Of a stretch of 64,000 nt of DNA, positions 16,437 to 25,686 are shown in pieces. The DNA is from Rhizobiales bacterium YIM 77505 (lineage in GTDB: Bacteria; Pseudomonadota; Alphaproteobacteria; Rhizobiales; Beijerinckiaceae). Positions within the stretch are counted from its first letter, which is position 1. Each line of letters begins with the position of its first letter. The stretch spans positions 1,426,001-1,490,000 of the forward strand of contig JQNH01000001.1 of the NCBI GenBank assembly GCA_000745135.1, in the 5' to 3' direction. Both the position numbers and the translations under genes were made by a program. The notes below the pieces were generated by a model. The model was given only the letters and a program-made list of their open reading frames with translations, made no database searches and was not told the origin of the DNA.

Positions 16437-17414
16437 CTAGGTCCGAACCAGCCCTTCCGCCGTATTCACGATCATCTCCTTGCTCACCCGCGCTGCATCT
16501 TCGAGGGGCGGGGCGTAGGAGATCGGGGCTCTTGGGGCGCCGAGGCGCTTCACCGGCGCCTTGAGCGCCTTGTGCAGGCGCTCGGCAACGGTCGCCGCCA
16601 CCTCGGCGCCGAAGCCGGCCACCGACACCGATTCCTGTGCGATCAGAAGCCGGCCGGTCTTCTCGACGCTCGCCAGCACCCGAGCTTTGTCCCAGGGCCA
16701 GAGGGAGCGGAGATCGATCACCTCGGCCTTGATGCCGCGCGTCGCAAGGGCCTCCGCCGCCTTCACGCAGACATGCACCTGCGCCGACCATGAAACGATG
16801 GTGAGGTCACCGCCCTCGCGCACGACCCGCGCCTCGCCGATCGGCACGGTGAAATCGTCATCCTCGGGCACTTCGCCCTCGAGCCCCCACAGGTTCTTGT
16901 GCTCCATGTAGACGACCGGGTCGTCGCAGCGGATGGCCGACTTCAACAGCCCCTTGTTGTCGGCAGGCGTCGATGGACAGACGACCACGAGCCCCGGGAT
17001 ATGGGCGTACCAGGCCTCCAGCGACTGCGAATGCTGTGCGGCCGAGGAGCGCCACATGCCGATTGGCTCGCGCACCACGAGCGGGACACGCGTTTGGCCG
17101 CCGAACATGTAGCGCGCCTTCGCCGCCTGGTTGACGAGCTCGTCGACGGCGCACAGGGCGAAGTCGGAGAAGCGCATCTCCACGATGGGGCGCGTACCCA
17201 TCATGGCGGCGCCCACCGCAGCGCCCATGATGCAGGCCTCCGAGATCGGCGCATCCGATACGCGCTCCGGCCCGAACTCTTCGACCAGGCCCTTGTACTG
17301 GCCGAAGACGCCGCCGCGCCCGAGGTCCTCGCCCACCGCCCAGACGGCGGGGTCGCGGCGCATCTCCTCGGCGATGGCAGCGCGCGACGCCTCGGCATAG
17401 GTCATGAAGGGCAT
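16437..17414 (-). CDS. 2-oxoacid/acetoin dehydrogenase E1 component, beta subunit
   Basis: 325 residues, the normal length for AcoB/PdhB-type subunits. Visible motifs are VWAVGEDLGRGGVFGQYKG near the N-terminus, SEACIMGAAVGAAMMGTRPI, the PLVVREPIG stretch and the C-terminal KTGRLLIAQESVSVAGFGAE. It pairs with the alpha subunit to decarboxylate a 2-oxoacid or cleave acetoin and pass the acyl group to a lipoyl E2. The ATG at 17414 overlaps the alpha-subunit TGA by one base (TGATG), so expression is coupled. No E2 or E3 gene is in the operon. Confidence 0.88.
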   Translation of the reverse strand: MPFMTYAEASRAAIAEEMRRDPAVWAVGEDLGRGGVFGQYKGLVEEFGPERVSDAPISEACIMGAAVGAAMMGTRPIVEMRFSDFALCAVDELVNQAAKARYMFGGQTRVPLVVREPIGMWRSSAAQHSQSLEAWYAHIPGLVVVCPSTPADNKGLLKSAIRCDDPVVYMEHKNLWGLEGEVPEDDDFTVPIGEARVVREGGDLTIVSWSAQVHVCVKAAEALATRGIKAEVIDLRSLWPWDKARVLASVEKTGRLLIAQESVSVAGFGAEVAATVAERLHKALKAPVKRLGAPRAPISYAPPLEDAARVSKEMIVNTAEGLVRT

Positions 17415-18499
17415 CAGAAGGCCTCCGCGCGCGGGTCCCCGACGTCCTGCACATCGGCGAAAGCCTGATCGACGGGAGGAAAGGGGGTTTCTCTTGCGGC
17501 CTCATAGGCGGCGATCATCTCCGCATAAGCGGCATTCCTCGCTTCGGCGAGGCTCGCCGTTGGATGGCCGGCTGCCTCCAGCAGGGCCGCGGCGCGCGAG
17601 ATGGGGTCGTCCTTCCAGCGCGCCTCGACCTCCTCTTTGGGGCGATAGGCTGCGGGATCGGCGCCCGTGTGGCCGGTGAGCCGGTAGGTGTGCAGATGGA
17701 GGAATCGAGGTCCGCCGCCGTCGCGCAGGGCAGCGATCGCTTGGCGCGCGGCGGCGTCCACGGCAAGCACGTCGTTGCCATCGACCTCCTCGGCAGCGAT
17801 GCCGAGGCTGCGGGCCCGAGCCGAAGGGCCTTCGCCCGCCGTCATGGCCCGCGTGCGGGTGGTTGCCGCAAACCCGTTGTCCTCGCACACGAACAGGACA
17901 GGGAGACCAAAGACTTTCGCCCAGTTCAGCCCCTCCAGGAATGGGCCGCGGTTGATGGCGCCGTCCCCAAAGATGCAACACACGACCTTGCTCTCGCGCT
18001 TGAGCTTCACCGCGTGCGCGGCGCCGGCGGCGATGACGATGTTGGCGGCGACCACGCCATTGGCGCCGAGCATGCCGACGCCGAAATCGGCGATGTGCAT
18101 GGAGCCGCCCTTGCCGCCGCAGTTGCCGCCTGCGCGGCCGAAGAGCTCGCGCATCATGGCGAGCGGGTCGGCGCCCTTCGCGAGGGTGTGGCCATGGCCG
18201 CGATGGGTCGAGAGCAGCACGTCGTGGCGATCGAGGTTGGGGCAGACCCCGGCCGCGACTGCTTCCTGGCCGATGGAGGGATGGATGGCCCCCAGCACCA
18301 GCTTCTCATGCAGACCGCGCAGCGCCAGCTCCTCGAAGGCGCGGATGCGCCACATGAGGCGATGATGCGCGCACAAGCGCTCCACATCGAGATTGGATGT
18401 GGCGCGCGGACCTCCGCCGCCGCTCGTTGCTGGAGGAGATGCGGGATCGCTCACGGGAGCAGGAGCTGACAGGGCGCGCGCCGCATCGAACGGTTGCAC
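17414..18499 (-). CDS. 2-oxoacid/acetoin dehydrogenase E1 component, alpha subunit
   Basis: 361 residues. The ThDP/Mg motif GDGAINRGPFLEGLNWAKV followed by VCEDNGFA is clear, as are HRGHGHTLAKG and GGKGGSMHIAD, which place it in the AcoA/PdhA family of the alpha2beta2 E1 enzymes. The first 35 residues are Ala/Pro-rich and poorly conserved in type. The start at the GTG at 18499 has no good ribosome-binding site, so the true start could be a little downstream. It is the first gene of a six-gene catabolic operon (E1 alpha, E1 beta, ThDP enzyme, DctP, DctQ, DctM). Confidence 0.87.
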   Translation of the reverse strand: MQPFDAARALSAPAPVSDPASPPATSGGGGPRATSNLDVERLCAHHRLMWRIRAFEELALRGLHEKLVLGAIHPSIGQEAVAAGVCPNLDRHDVLLSTHRGHGHTLAKGADPLAMMRELFGRAGGNCGGKGGSMHIADFGVGMLGANGVVAANIVIAAGAAHAVKLKRESKVVCCIFGDGAINRGPFLEGLNWAKVFGLPVLFVCEDNGFAATTRTRAMTAGEGPSARARSLGIAAEEVDGNDVLAVDAAARQAIAALRDGGGPRFLHLHTYRLTGHTGADPAAYRPKEEVEARWKDDPISRAAALLEAAGHPTASLAEARNAAYAEMIAAYEAARETPFPPVDQAFADVQDVGDPRAEAF

Positions 18500-18629
18500 T
18501 GCTTTCGCATCGAACGCCCCCTTTCGGCTCCCGCCATCGCCTTCTCTTGCGCGCGGCGATCCTTCGGGGCGAGACTAGGTTCACGGCCGCGGGCGCGTCA
18601 ACGCGCCGCCGGCGAGGAGCCGCCAAGCC

Positions 18630-19457
18630 ATGTCGCCACGTCATGACCTCCCTTCAGGCGTCATGGTCGCCGACACCATCACCAAGCTCGGGCGGGAGGC
18701 GGAGGGGGCGGTGGTCGTCTCCGGATCCCATGGCGGGCGCTATCCGGGCTACCTCGCCGCCGCGGCCGGCGTGCGCGCCGTCATCCTCAACGATGCGGGA
18801 GTCGGCAAGGACGACGCCGGCATCGGTGCTTTGCCTTACCTGGAGGCGCTCGGAATTGCGGCGGCCGCCGTCTCGCATCGAAGCTGCCGCATCGGCGATA
18901 CCGCAGACATGCTGGCCCGCGGGGTCGTGAGCCATGTCAACGGTCCGGCCCTCCAGGCGGGGGCGGCGCCGGGGATGACCTGCCGGGAGGCCGCCGAGCG
19001 CCTGCGCGAGGCCGTTCACGTCAGGGCGAGCCCGCCGAAGCTCGCCGAGGGGCGGAGCGAACTTCGCGCGCCCGGAGCGCGACGCATTGTCCTCGTCGAC
19101 TCGGCGGCCATGGTGCGTCCCGAGGACGCCGGGCAGATCATCGTCACCGGCTCCCATGGCGGCCTCGTGGGCGGCGACCCTGCTATGGCTCTGAGGACGG
19201 ACGGCTATGCCGCCGTCTTCAACGACGCCGGGGTTGGAATCGAGGAAGCCGGGATCGGCCGGCTCCCCGCCCTGGACAGCCGGGGTATTCCGGCCGCCAC
19301 GGTGGCGGCGTCCTCCGCCCGCATCGGCGAGGCTCGTTCGACCTTCGAGGACGGCGTCATCTCCCATGCCAACGCGGCGGCCGTCCGGCTCGGCGCCCGG
19401 GTCGGCGCGCCTGCTCGGGACTTCGTCCTCGCGCTTGCCGGAGGGGGAGGGGGATGA
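18630..19457 (+). CDS. Unknown protein made of two tandem copies of one domain
   Basis: 275 residues that I cannot assign to a named family. Residues about 28-104 and 170-248 are homologous to each other. The shared pattern is (V/I)(V/I)xSGSHGG, then NDAGVG, then AGIGxLPxL, then GIxAAxV, then RIG, ending in GV(V/I)SHxN. The Gly-rich loops SGSHGG and NDAGVG look like ligand- or phosphate-binding turns. There is no signal peptide or membrane segment. The ATG at 18630 has GAGGAG upstream with a slightly long spacer. The gene is divergent from the E1/TRAP operon and overlaps the methyltransferase gene as ATGA, so the two proteins are probably made together. Function unknown. Confidence 0.8.
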   Translation: MSPRHDLPSGVMVADTITKLGREAEGAVVVSGSHGGRYPGYLAAAAGVRAVILNDAGVGKDDAGIGALPYLEALGIAAAAVSHRSCRIGDTADMLARGVVSHVNGPALQAGAAPGMTCREAAERLREAVHVRASPPKLAEGRSELRAPGARRIVLVDSAAMVRPEDAGQIIVTGSHGGLVGGDPAMALRTDGYAAVFNDAGVGIEEAGIGRLPALDSRGIPAATVAASSARIGEARSTFEDGVISHANAAAVRLGARVGAPARDFVLALAGGGGG

Positions 19458-20974
19458 GCGCGCCTTCGGCCTACGACCAGGTCTTCTACCCCGGCCACCC
19501 TTACGAGCAGACGCACCCGGACCGTCTCGCCGTGATCGGCTCGCTCTATGGCATGGAGCCGGCGCCGATCTCCCGCTGCCGGGTGCTGGAGCTCGGCTGT
19601 GGGGTGGGCGGCAACCTCGTTCCGCTCGCCTATCAGTGGCCCGAGAGCGAGTTCGTCGGCATCGACCTGAGTCAAGTCAGCATCGAGCGGGGCATGCAGA
19701 ACGTTGCCGCGCTCGGCCTCAAGAACATCGCCCTGCGCCACGGCGACATCATGGAGGTGGACGAAAGCTACGACGCCTTCGACTACATCATCGCCCATGG
19801 CGTCTATTCCTGGGTGCCGCCCTGCGTGCGCGAGAAGATGCTGTCGATCTTTGCCGCGAACCTGAAACCAGAAGGCATCGCTTACGTCAGCTATAATTGC
19901 TATCCGGGCTGGCGCATGGCCGATATCGCCCGCGAGGTCATGCGGTACCACACCCAAGCGGTGGAGGAGGCGCAGGAAAAGATCGAACAAAGCCGCGCCG
20001 TGATGGATGCCCTGGCGGAAGTGGTTGCTGCGAACGAGGTCTATGGGGCTGTCATCCGCGACCAGGCCGAGCGGGTGAGGAAGAAGGCCGATCAGGTCCT
20101 CTTTCATGACGACCTCGCCTCCAACACGACCCCCTTCTACTTCCACCAGGTGGCGGAGGATGCGGCGCGGCACGGCCTGCAATATCTCTCCGAGTCGACC
20201 TTCGCCTTCTCGAATGTGGAGACCTACCCGCCGAAGAAGAAGGCGCTGCTCCAGCGCATTCCCGACCGGGTGATGCGGGAGCAGTATCTCGACTTCATCG
20301 AAGGCCGCATGTTCCGGGAAAGCCTGTTCTGCCGCGCCGGGCGCCTGCTCGAGCGCCGGCCCGTCAGAGAGTGCATCGCCCAATTCCATCTGTCTGCGCA
20401 GCTCACCTCGGATCCCGCGGAGTTCGATCCGACCCAGGGCAAGCGTGTGATGTTCACGACCGGCAAGGGAGGCCGGCTCACGACCGACCACCGCCTCACC
20501 AAGGCCGCCTTGCTGCACTTGCGCGAGTGCTGGCCGGAGGCCATCCCTTTCTCAGAATTGTACGAGGCGGCATTTCGACAGCTCGAACCCTCCCCGGACG
20601 AGCTTCCGCACGATCGGGAGGCAGACATCGAGCGCATGGCGGAGGCGCTGGCGGAAGCCTTCTCGGCCGGGCTTCTCGAACTGCACCTCACCCCGCCGAA
20701 GCTCACGCACAGAGTCGCCGAGCGTCCGCGGGCAAGCGAGCTCGCGCGGCTCGAGGCGATGCATGGGGCCCTGATCACCACCCTGCGGCATGGCTCGGTG
20801 CACATTCAGGACGAGACCGTGCGGCGCTTCATCCGCTTCGTCGACGGGACACGCACGGTGCAAGACCTCTTGCAGGACATGCAAGCAACCGTCGAGCCGA
20901 CCATTCCCGTGGACCGCGCTGCGGTCGAGGCCAATCTGCAGCGGATGGCAAGGCTCGGCCTCCTGCTCCCATAG
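19454..20974 (+). CDS. SAM-dependent methyltransferase with regulatory domain (protein-lysine methyltransferase-like)
   Basis: 506 residues. The class I Rossmann methyltransferase domain has motif I VLELGCGVGGN (about 47-57), then EFVGIDLS and the acidic HGDIMEV, with YIIAHGVYSW as the active-site region. This is followed by a central helical domain and a winged-helix-like C-terminus (MARLGLLLP at the end). The architecture, including YVSYNCYPGWR, matches methyltransferases with the MethyTransf_Reg domain, among them rickettsial protein-lysine methyltransferases that act on outer-membrane proteins. A GGGGGAGGGGG stretch precedes the ATG, which overlaps the upstream stop. The substrate is unknown; the coupled duplicated-domain protein is a candidate partner. 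Confidence 0.82.
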   Translation: MSAPSAYDQVFYPGHPYEQTHPDRLAVIGSLYGMEPAPISRCRVLELGCGVGGNLVPLAYQWPESEFVGIDLSQVSIERGMQNVAALGLKNIALRHGDIMEVDESYDAFDYIIAHGVYSWVPPCVREKMLSIFAANLKPEGIAYVSYNCYPGWRMADIAREVMRYHTQAVEEAQEKIEQSRAVMDALAEVVAANEVYGAVIRDQAERVRKKADQVLFHDDLASNTTPFYFHQVAEDAARHGLQYLSESTFAFSNVETYPPKKKALLQRIPDRVMREQYLDFIEGRMFRESLFCRAGRLLERRPVRECIAQFHLSAQLTSDPAEFDPTQGKRVMFTTGKGGRLTTDHRLTKAALLHLRECWPEAIPFSELYEAAFRQLEPSPDELPHDREADIERMAEALAEAFSAGLLELHLTPPKLTHRVAERPRASELARLEAMHGALITTLRHGSVHIQDETVRRFIRFVDGTRTVQDLLQDMQATVEPTIPVDRAAVEANLQRMARLGLLLP

Positions 20975-21088
20975 GAATGAAGGATCTGACGATGAACAAA
21001 GTTTAATCGTTCCTCCAGGACATCTTCATCGCGAATAGTGATGTCTTGGTCCGACAAGGCCGCAGAATCGGCTGCATCGGAGCGGACC

Positions 21089-22585
21089 ATGACTGACAGC
21101 AATTTCACGATCGACCGGAACGCCGGCCGTCGCCGGCTTCTCGCCACGACAGCCGCCGTGGCTATGATTGCCTCCGGCGCCCTCGGGGCGACGCTTTACG
21201 AGAGCCATACGCCCGCCTTCGCGCAAGCCCCTATCGCCGCCAACGCCCAGGCGCCCGCCTCTTTCGCGGATGTCGTCGAGAAGGTGAAGCCCGCGGTCGT
21301 CTCTGTGCGGGTGAAGATCGAGAGCGCGACGCATGACGGCGAGGGCCTTTCCTCGCAGCTCGAGAACCTTCCGCCGCAGATGCGCGAGCTCTTCCGCCGC
21401 TTCGGCGAGAACGGCATGCCGCCGCGCGGCCCGCGGGTGCGGCAGGGGGTCGGCTCCGGCTTCTTCATCTCGGCGGACGGCTACATCGTCACCAACAACC
21501 ACGTGGTCGACAACGCCAAGACCGTCCAGGTGACCCTCGACGACGGCCGCACCGTCGACGCCAAGGTGGTGGGGACGGACCCCAAGACGGACCTCGCCCT
21601 GCTCAAGGTCAACGAGGAGGGGACATATCCTTACGTCCGTCTCGCCAAGGCGCAGCCGCGCGTTGGCGACTGGGTCGTCGCCATCGGAAACCCCTTCGGA
21701 CTCGGCGGCACCGTGACTTCGGGCATCGTCTCCGCCCGCGGGCGCGACATCGGCGCCGGCCCCTATGACGATTTCCTGCAGATCGACGCGCCAATCAACA
21801 AGGGCAACTCCGGCGGCCCGACCTTCAACCTCCAGGGGGAGGTGGTGGGCGTGAACACGGCGATCTATTCGCCGTCGGGCGGCAATGTCGGCCTTGCCTT
21901 CGCGATCCCCTCGGACACGGTCCAGGGTGTCGTCGACCAGCTTAAGCAGGATGGCAAGGTCAGCCGCGGCTATCTCGGCGTGCAGATCCAATCCTTGAGC
22001 AAGGACCTCGCCGATGGGCTGGGCCTCTCCGACCGGAAAGGCGCCCTGATCGCCAGCGCTCAGGAGGGGACGCCGGCGGCCAAGGCGGGCCTCAAGGCGG
22101 GTGACGTGATCACGGCCGTGAACGGTGAGAAGATCGAGGACGCCCGCGAGCTCAGCCGCAGGATCGGGCACCTGAAGCCCGGGACGACGGCCGAGATCAC
22201 GTATCTGCGCGACGGGGGTGAGCGCAGGGCGACGGTCGAACTCGCCCCGCAACCAGGCGACAAGGCCGAGAGCCGCGGCGAGCGTCGCGGACCGGACGGG
22301 TCGCCGAAGCTGGGGCTGCAGCTTGCCCCCGCCGACCGGATCCCGGGCGCGGGCGAAGAAGGTGTGGCGGTGGTGAGCGTCGACCCGGACGGGCCGGCGG
22401 CGGCCAAGGGCGTCAAGGCAGGCGACGTGATCCTGGAGATTGGCGGCAAGCCGGTGTCCACGCCCTCCGACGTGGTGGCGGGCCTTGAGGCGGCACATAA
22501 GGAGGGAAGGAAGGCGGTTCTGCTGCGGATCAAGAGCGGCGAGGGCACCCGCTTCGTCGCCATTGCCATGGGCAAGACGGGCTGA
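21089..22585 (+). CDS. degP: Do-family (DegP/HtrA) periplasmic serine protease with two PDZ domains
   Basis: 498 residues. An N-terminal basic stretch GRRRLLATTAAVAMIASGA acts as signal or anchor. The trypsin-like domain carries the catalytic triad: H138 in TNNHVV, D168 in DPKTDLALLKV and S241 in NKGNSGGP. Two PDZ domains follow, the first beginning near GYLGVQIQ and the second near KLGLQLAP. The ATG at 21089 is chosen because GGAG lies six bases upstream; an in-frame ATG at 21038 lacks this. The protein degrades or refolds misfolded envelope proteins. It stands alone, followed by a strong hairpin. Confidence 0.92.
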   Translation: MTDSNFTIDRNAGRRRLLATTAAVAMIASGALGATLYESHTPAFAQAPIAANAQAPASFADVVEKVKPAVVSVRVKIESATHDGEGLSSQLENLPPQMRELFRRFGENGMPPRGPRVRQGVGSGFFISADGYIVTNNHVVDNAKTVQVTLDDGRTVDAKVVGTDPKTDLALLKVNEEGTYPYVRLAKAQPRVGDWVVAIGNPFGLGGTVTSGIVSARGRDIGAGPYDDFLQIDAPINKGNSGGPTFNLQGEVVGVNTAIYSPSGGNVGLAFAIPSDTVQGVVDQLKQDGKVSRGYLGVQIQSLSKDLADGLGLSDRKGALIASAQEGTPAAKAGLKAGDVITAVNGEKIEDARELSRRIGHLKPGTTAEITYLRDGGERRATVELAPQPGDKAESRGERRGPDGSPKLGLQLAPADRIPGAGEEGVAVVSVDPDGPAAAKGVKAGDVILEIGGKPVSTPSDVVAGLEAAHKEGRKAVLLRIKSGEGTRFVAIAMGKTG

Positions 22586-22610
22586 TCCCGCTTGGAGCCT
22601 GACGCCGGAT

Positions 22611-22637
22611 GCAGGCCGGCTGGGTGAGCCGGCCTGC
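22611..22637 (+). terminator. Terminator-like hairpin after degP
   Basis: A perfect 11-base stem (GCAGGCCGGCT / AGCCGGCCTGC) with the five-base loop GGGTG, 26 bases after the degP stop. The U-tract is poor (TTGCG), so efficiency is uncertain. It may serve both convergent genes. Confidence 0.6.
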
Positions 22638-22659
22638 TTGCGTGGCCCGCTCGTGGCCG

Positions 22660-22911
22660 TCAAGGGCGGCGGTAGAGCTCCGCCACGGCATCGGCGAGGC
22701 GCTCCGCTTCCCTGTTTTCGAGTCGTTCGCCGCATACGCTTTCGATCAGCGCCAGGACCTCGGCGCGCGACGGGGCCGCCGGGCGGATGTCCTCGAGGAG
22801 GGCGCGGACGGCGCTCATCGACCGGCGCAGATTCCCGTCGAGATCCTCGTCTCCACTGAGCGCGTCCGAGCGACGGCGACAATCAGGCAGGCAGAGGTCC
22901 AGGGCGAGCAT
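22660..22911 (-). CDS. Small hypothetical protein, 83 residues
   Basis: A short acidic, Leu/Ala/Arg-rich and probably helical protein with two cysteines near the N-terminus (LCLPDC) and one in SVCGERL. No membrane segment is visible. The start ATG at 22911 has GGGGAA six bases upstream. I recognise no family. It fills the gap between degP and the DoxX gene, and its base composition at the third codon position looks like that of a real gene. Confidence 0.5.
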   Translation of the reverse strand: MLALDLCLPDCRRRSDALSGDEDLDGNLRRSMSAVRALLEDIRPAAPSRAEVLALIESVCGERLENREAERLADAVAELYRRP

Positions 22912-23009
22912 GAGGCGTTCCCCGCTTATGATTCCCTGCCGCTTTCCCTAGCGGTGAATCATTGCGGGCGTGTTTCGAGCCCGTTTCAAGCTCCTGCCGC
23001 CTCGGACGA

Positions 23010-23432
23010 TCATCGCTCCCAGGCGTGACGGAACCGGGGCGTGCTGCGCGCGCCATCGACGCTCCACGCGCCAGGCCCCGTGAAGACCAGCAGCAGGAAC
23101 ACGAAACAATACAGGATGGCTGCATCGCCGCCGTTCAGGATCGGGTAGAGATTGCGTGGCGCGTGAAACATCCAATACGCCACCGCCATCTCCCCGGAGA
23201 GGATGAAGGCGACCGGCCGGGTGAGGAAGCCGACAAGGATCAGAATTCCGCCACCGACCTCCAGAACCGCGCCGATCCAGTGGAGTGTGAAGGCGGCTGG
23301 TAGCCCGCTCGCAGGCGGCGCCGGAAACCCGAAGAGCTTCTGGGTCCCGTGCTCGATGAAGATCAGGGCGGTCACAATCCGCAGGGCCGCAAGCGCATAG
23401 GGGCTATACCGGTCGAGGGTCTCTAACCGCAC
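23010..23432 (-). CDS. DoxX family membrane protein
   Basis: 140 residues with four hydrophobic helices. The motif FIEHGTQKLFGFP in the first part and GGGILILVGFLTRPVAF in the second are typical of the DoxX family, small membrane proteins of uncertain role in redox or quinol handling. The start is placed at the GTG at 23432, seven bases after GGAG; the in-frame TTG two codons earlier is too close to that site. It lies downstream of mdoH on the same strand, 73 bases away. Confidence 0.85.
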   Translation of the reverse strand: MRLETLDRYSPYALAALRIVTALIFIEHGTQKLFGFPAPPASGLPAAFTLHWIGAVLEVGGGILILVGFLTRPVAFILSGEMAVAYWMFHAPRNLYPILNGGDAAILYCFVFLLLVFTGPGAWSVDGARSTPRFRHAWER

Positions 23433-23505
23433 GCTCAATCTCCATCTCTTGGGTCGTCATGGAAAACCTTCGGCTTTCGCCCTTCCTCGCAGCTGGACGA
23501 AGAAC

Positions 23506-25686
23506 CTAGCCGGCAGCCGGTTCCGGGCGCAGCCGCATGGCAAGGTTCAACAGGCCGCGATCATGAAGAACAACCAAGCGCTCCCTGGGCCTCAGCCAAC
23601 GCACGGCGTCCTCGATCGTCTCGGCCTCCATGATCTTGGCCTGCGCCAGCACGCGATCGGGATCGATGTCGCCGCGCCGTCGCGGCACGGCGGGGGGCAG
23701 CATGGCCTCATGGCTTTCCCGCAAGGACGGGTCTGCGAACAGGGCGCGAAGCCCGTCCGCGTCGTCGAAGCCGCGGGCGGCGTTCTCCCGTTGAAGCGCG
23801 TTGGCGCGACCGATGATCGGGGGCGGCTGGGTCTCCTCCGGCGTGAGGAGCAGCCCGAGCCGCTTCAGGGCAAGCCCGGCGGCGAGTTGTCCGCTCAGCC
23901 AGGACAAGGGGATCGCCAGCACGAGCCCGATGATCGTCGGCGACATCCACAGGAACAGGGACGTGGCAATCATGAACGCGGAGACGCCGGTCACCACCCC
24001 AAGCAGCGTATGCCATCGATGACGGCGCACGATATCCCGGGGCGGGATCGAGCCGTCGTCCCGGCGCTGCGGCTGCCAGCCCGTATCGCGTCCGAGCAGG
24101 ATCTGGAACACCGAGCCGGATTGGATCACCATCAGGATCGGGGCGATGAGGGCTGAAAAGATGGTCTCGAGAAGCGCCGAGGCGATCAGGCGCATGGCGC
24201 CCCCGCAGGCGCGCCGGGCCGGCCCGTCGAGCAAGGTCGCCACGAGCCCAAAGGCCTTGGGCGCCAGCAGGACGCCCATCGTGAGTCCGAACAGCGCCAG
24301 GGCCCGTTCAGGATCGAAGCGGGGCCAGACCGGGAAAAGGGTGAATTCGCGCGAGAAATATTCCGGCCGGATGTAGGTCGTCTGCAGGACAAGGGCGATA
24401 CCGACGATGAGCTGGAACAGCCAGAAGGGCGAGGCCAGATAGGACATGATGCCGGTCGCGAAGTGCTGGCGGCTCGCAAGCTTCAGCCCTCGCGCCCCGA
24501 TGACGCGCATGTGCTGGAGATTACCCTGGCACCAGCGCCGGTCACGGGCGGCGACATCGATCAGCGAGGGCGGGCTCTCCTCGTAGCTGCCTGGGAGATG
24601 AGGCAGCATGTACACCGCCCAGCCGGCGCGGCGCATCAGGGCGGCCTCGACGAAGTCATGGCTCAGGATGTGGCCGCCAAGCGGCGGCTTGCCAGGCAGG
24701 TTCGGCAGGCCGCAATGGGCGGCGAAGGCCCGCGTCCGGATGATGGCGTTGTGCCCCCAGTAATTGCCGTCCCTGCCCATCCATGCCGACAGGCCGGAGG
24801 CAATGACCGGCCCATACACCCGGGCGGCGAATTGTTGCGCCCGGGCGAAAAGGGTGTTGCGGTTCACGATCAGAGGGAGCGTCTGGATGATGCCGGCATC
24901 GGGGTCGGCCTCCATGGCCGCCGCGAGCCGGACGATGCATTCCCCGGTCATGAGGCTGTCCGCATCGAGCACGATCATATGCTCGTAGGCGCCGCCCCAC
25001 CGGGTCACGAAATCGGCGATGTTGCCGGACTTGCGATGATGGTTCTTCGGCCGATGCCTGTAGAATATCCGGGCCTGAGGTCCTAGCTTCTCGCGCAGCG
25101 CGAGGAAGGCCCGCTCCTCCGCGATCCAGGCATCGGCGTTGGTCGAATCGGACAGAACGAAATAGTCGAAATGGGCGCCGAGTCCCGTCGCCTCGATGGA
25201 TTCGCGGATAGCCTCGATTGCCGCGAAGGTCCGTGCCGACGACTCGTTGTAGACCGGCATCACGATTGCCGTTCGCGTGTTGAGCGTCCGAGGCGGGGGA
25301 GGAAGGGCGCAGGAAGTGCCGCGCAGGATCTCGATGAAACCGACGACCGCGCTGGTGAAGGCAAGCGCGATCCACGAAAAGTTGATGGTGAAAAGGATGA
25401 GCAGCAGCCACTGCAGCACCGTGGTGCGGCTCACCGACACCACCTGGTACATCTCGTACGCGCCATAGGCGGTAAGGAGGGCAGCGCCGCCGAACACCGC
25501 AACCCGCGTCACCCAAGGGACGCCGTAGACCCGGAGCGGGCGCCGCTCCTCGGCCCGCGACCAGGAGGAGAGGGACTGCTCCGGCATCGCAAGCGGCGCC
25601 TCCGCCGGCATCGCGGGGATGATCGGTGCTGGCGGGGAGGGTGTTTCGAACTCAATCCGCCTTACGGCGTCCATCGGTAGAGCCAT
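23506..25686 (-). CDS. mdoH: Glucans biosynthesis glucosyltransferase H
   Basis: 726-residue inner-membrane glycosyltransferase that makes and exports the beta-glucan backbone of osmoregulated periplasmic glucans. Membrane helices near the N-terminus are followed by a family 2 glycosyltransferase domain with IVMPVYNE, the metal-binding VLDADSLMTG, HDFVEAALMRRAG and the RDRRWCQGNLQH (QxxRW-type) acceptor motif. The C-terminal half carries further helices. The start ATG at 25686 overlaps the end of mdoG by 25 bases, so the two are coupled; an alternative ATG is at 25674. Confidence 0.93.
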   Translation of the reverse strand: MALPMDAVRRIEFETPSPPAPIIPAMPAEAPLAMPEQSLSSWSRAEERRPLRVYGVPWVTRVAVFGGAALLTAYGAYEMYQVVSVSRTTVLQWLLLILFTINFSWIALAFTSAVVGFIEILRGTSCALPPPPRTLNTRTAIVMPVYNESSARTFAAIEAIRESIEATGLGAHFDYFVLSDSTNADAWIAEERAFLALREKLGPQARIFYRHRPKNHHRKSGNIADFVTRWGGAYEHMIVLDADSLMTGECIVRLAAAMEADPDAGIIQTLPLIVNRNTLFARAQQFAARVYGPVIASGLSAWMGRDGNYWGHNAIIRTRAFAAHCGLPNLPGKPPLGGHILSHDFVEAALMRRAGWAVYMLPHLPGSYEESPPSLIDVAARDRRWCQGNLQHMRVIGARGLKLASRQHFATGIMSYLASPFWLFQLIVGIALVLQTTYIRPEYFSREFTLFPVWPRFDPERALALFGLTMGVLLAPKAFGLVATLLDGPARRACGGAMRLIASALLETIFSALIAPILMVIQSGSVFQILLGRDTGWQPQRRDDGSIPPRDIVRRHRWHTLLGVVTGVSAFMIATSLFLWMSPTIIGLVLAIPLSWLSGQLAAGLALKRLGLLLTPEETQPPPIIGRANALQRENAARGFDDADGLRALFADPSLRESHEAMLPPAVPRRRGDIDPDRVLAQAKIMEAETIEDAVRWLRPRERLVVLHDRGLLNLAMRLRPEPAAG

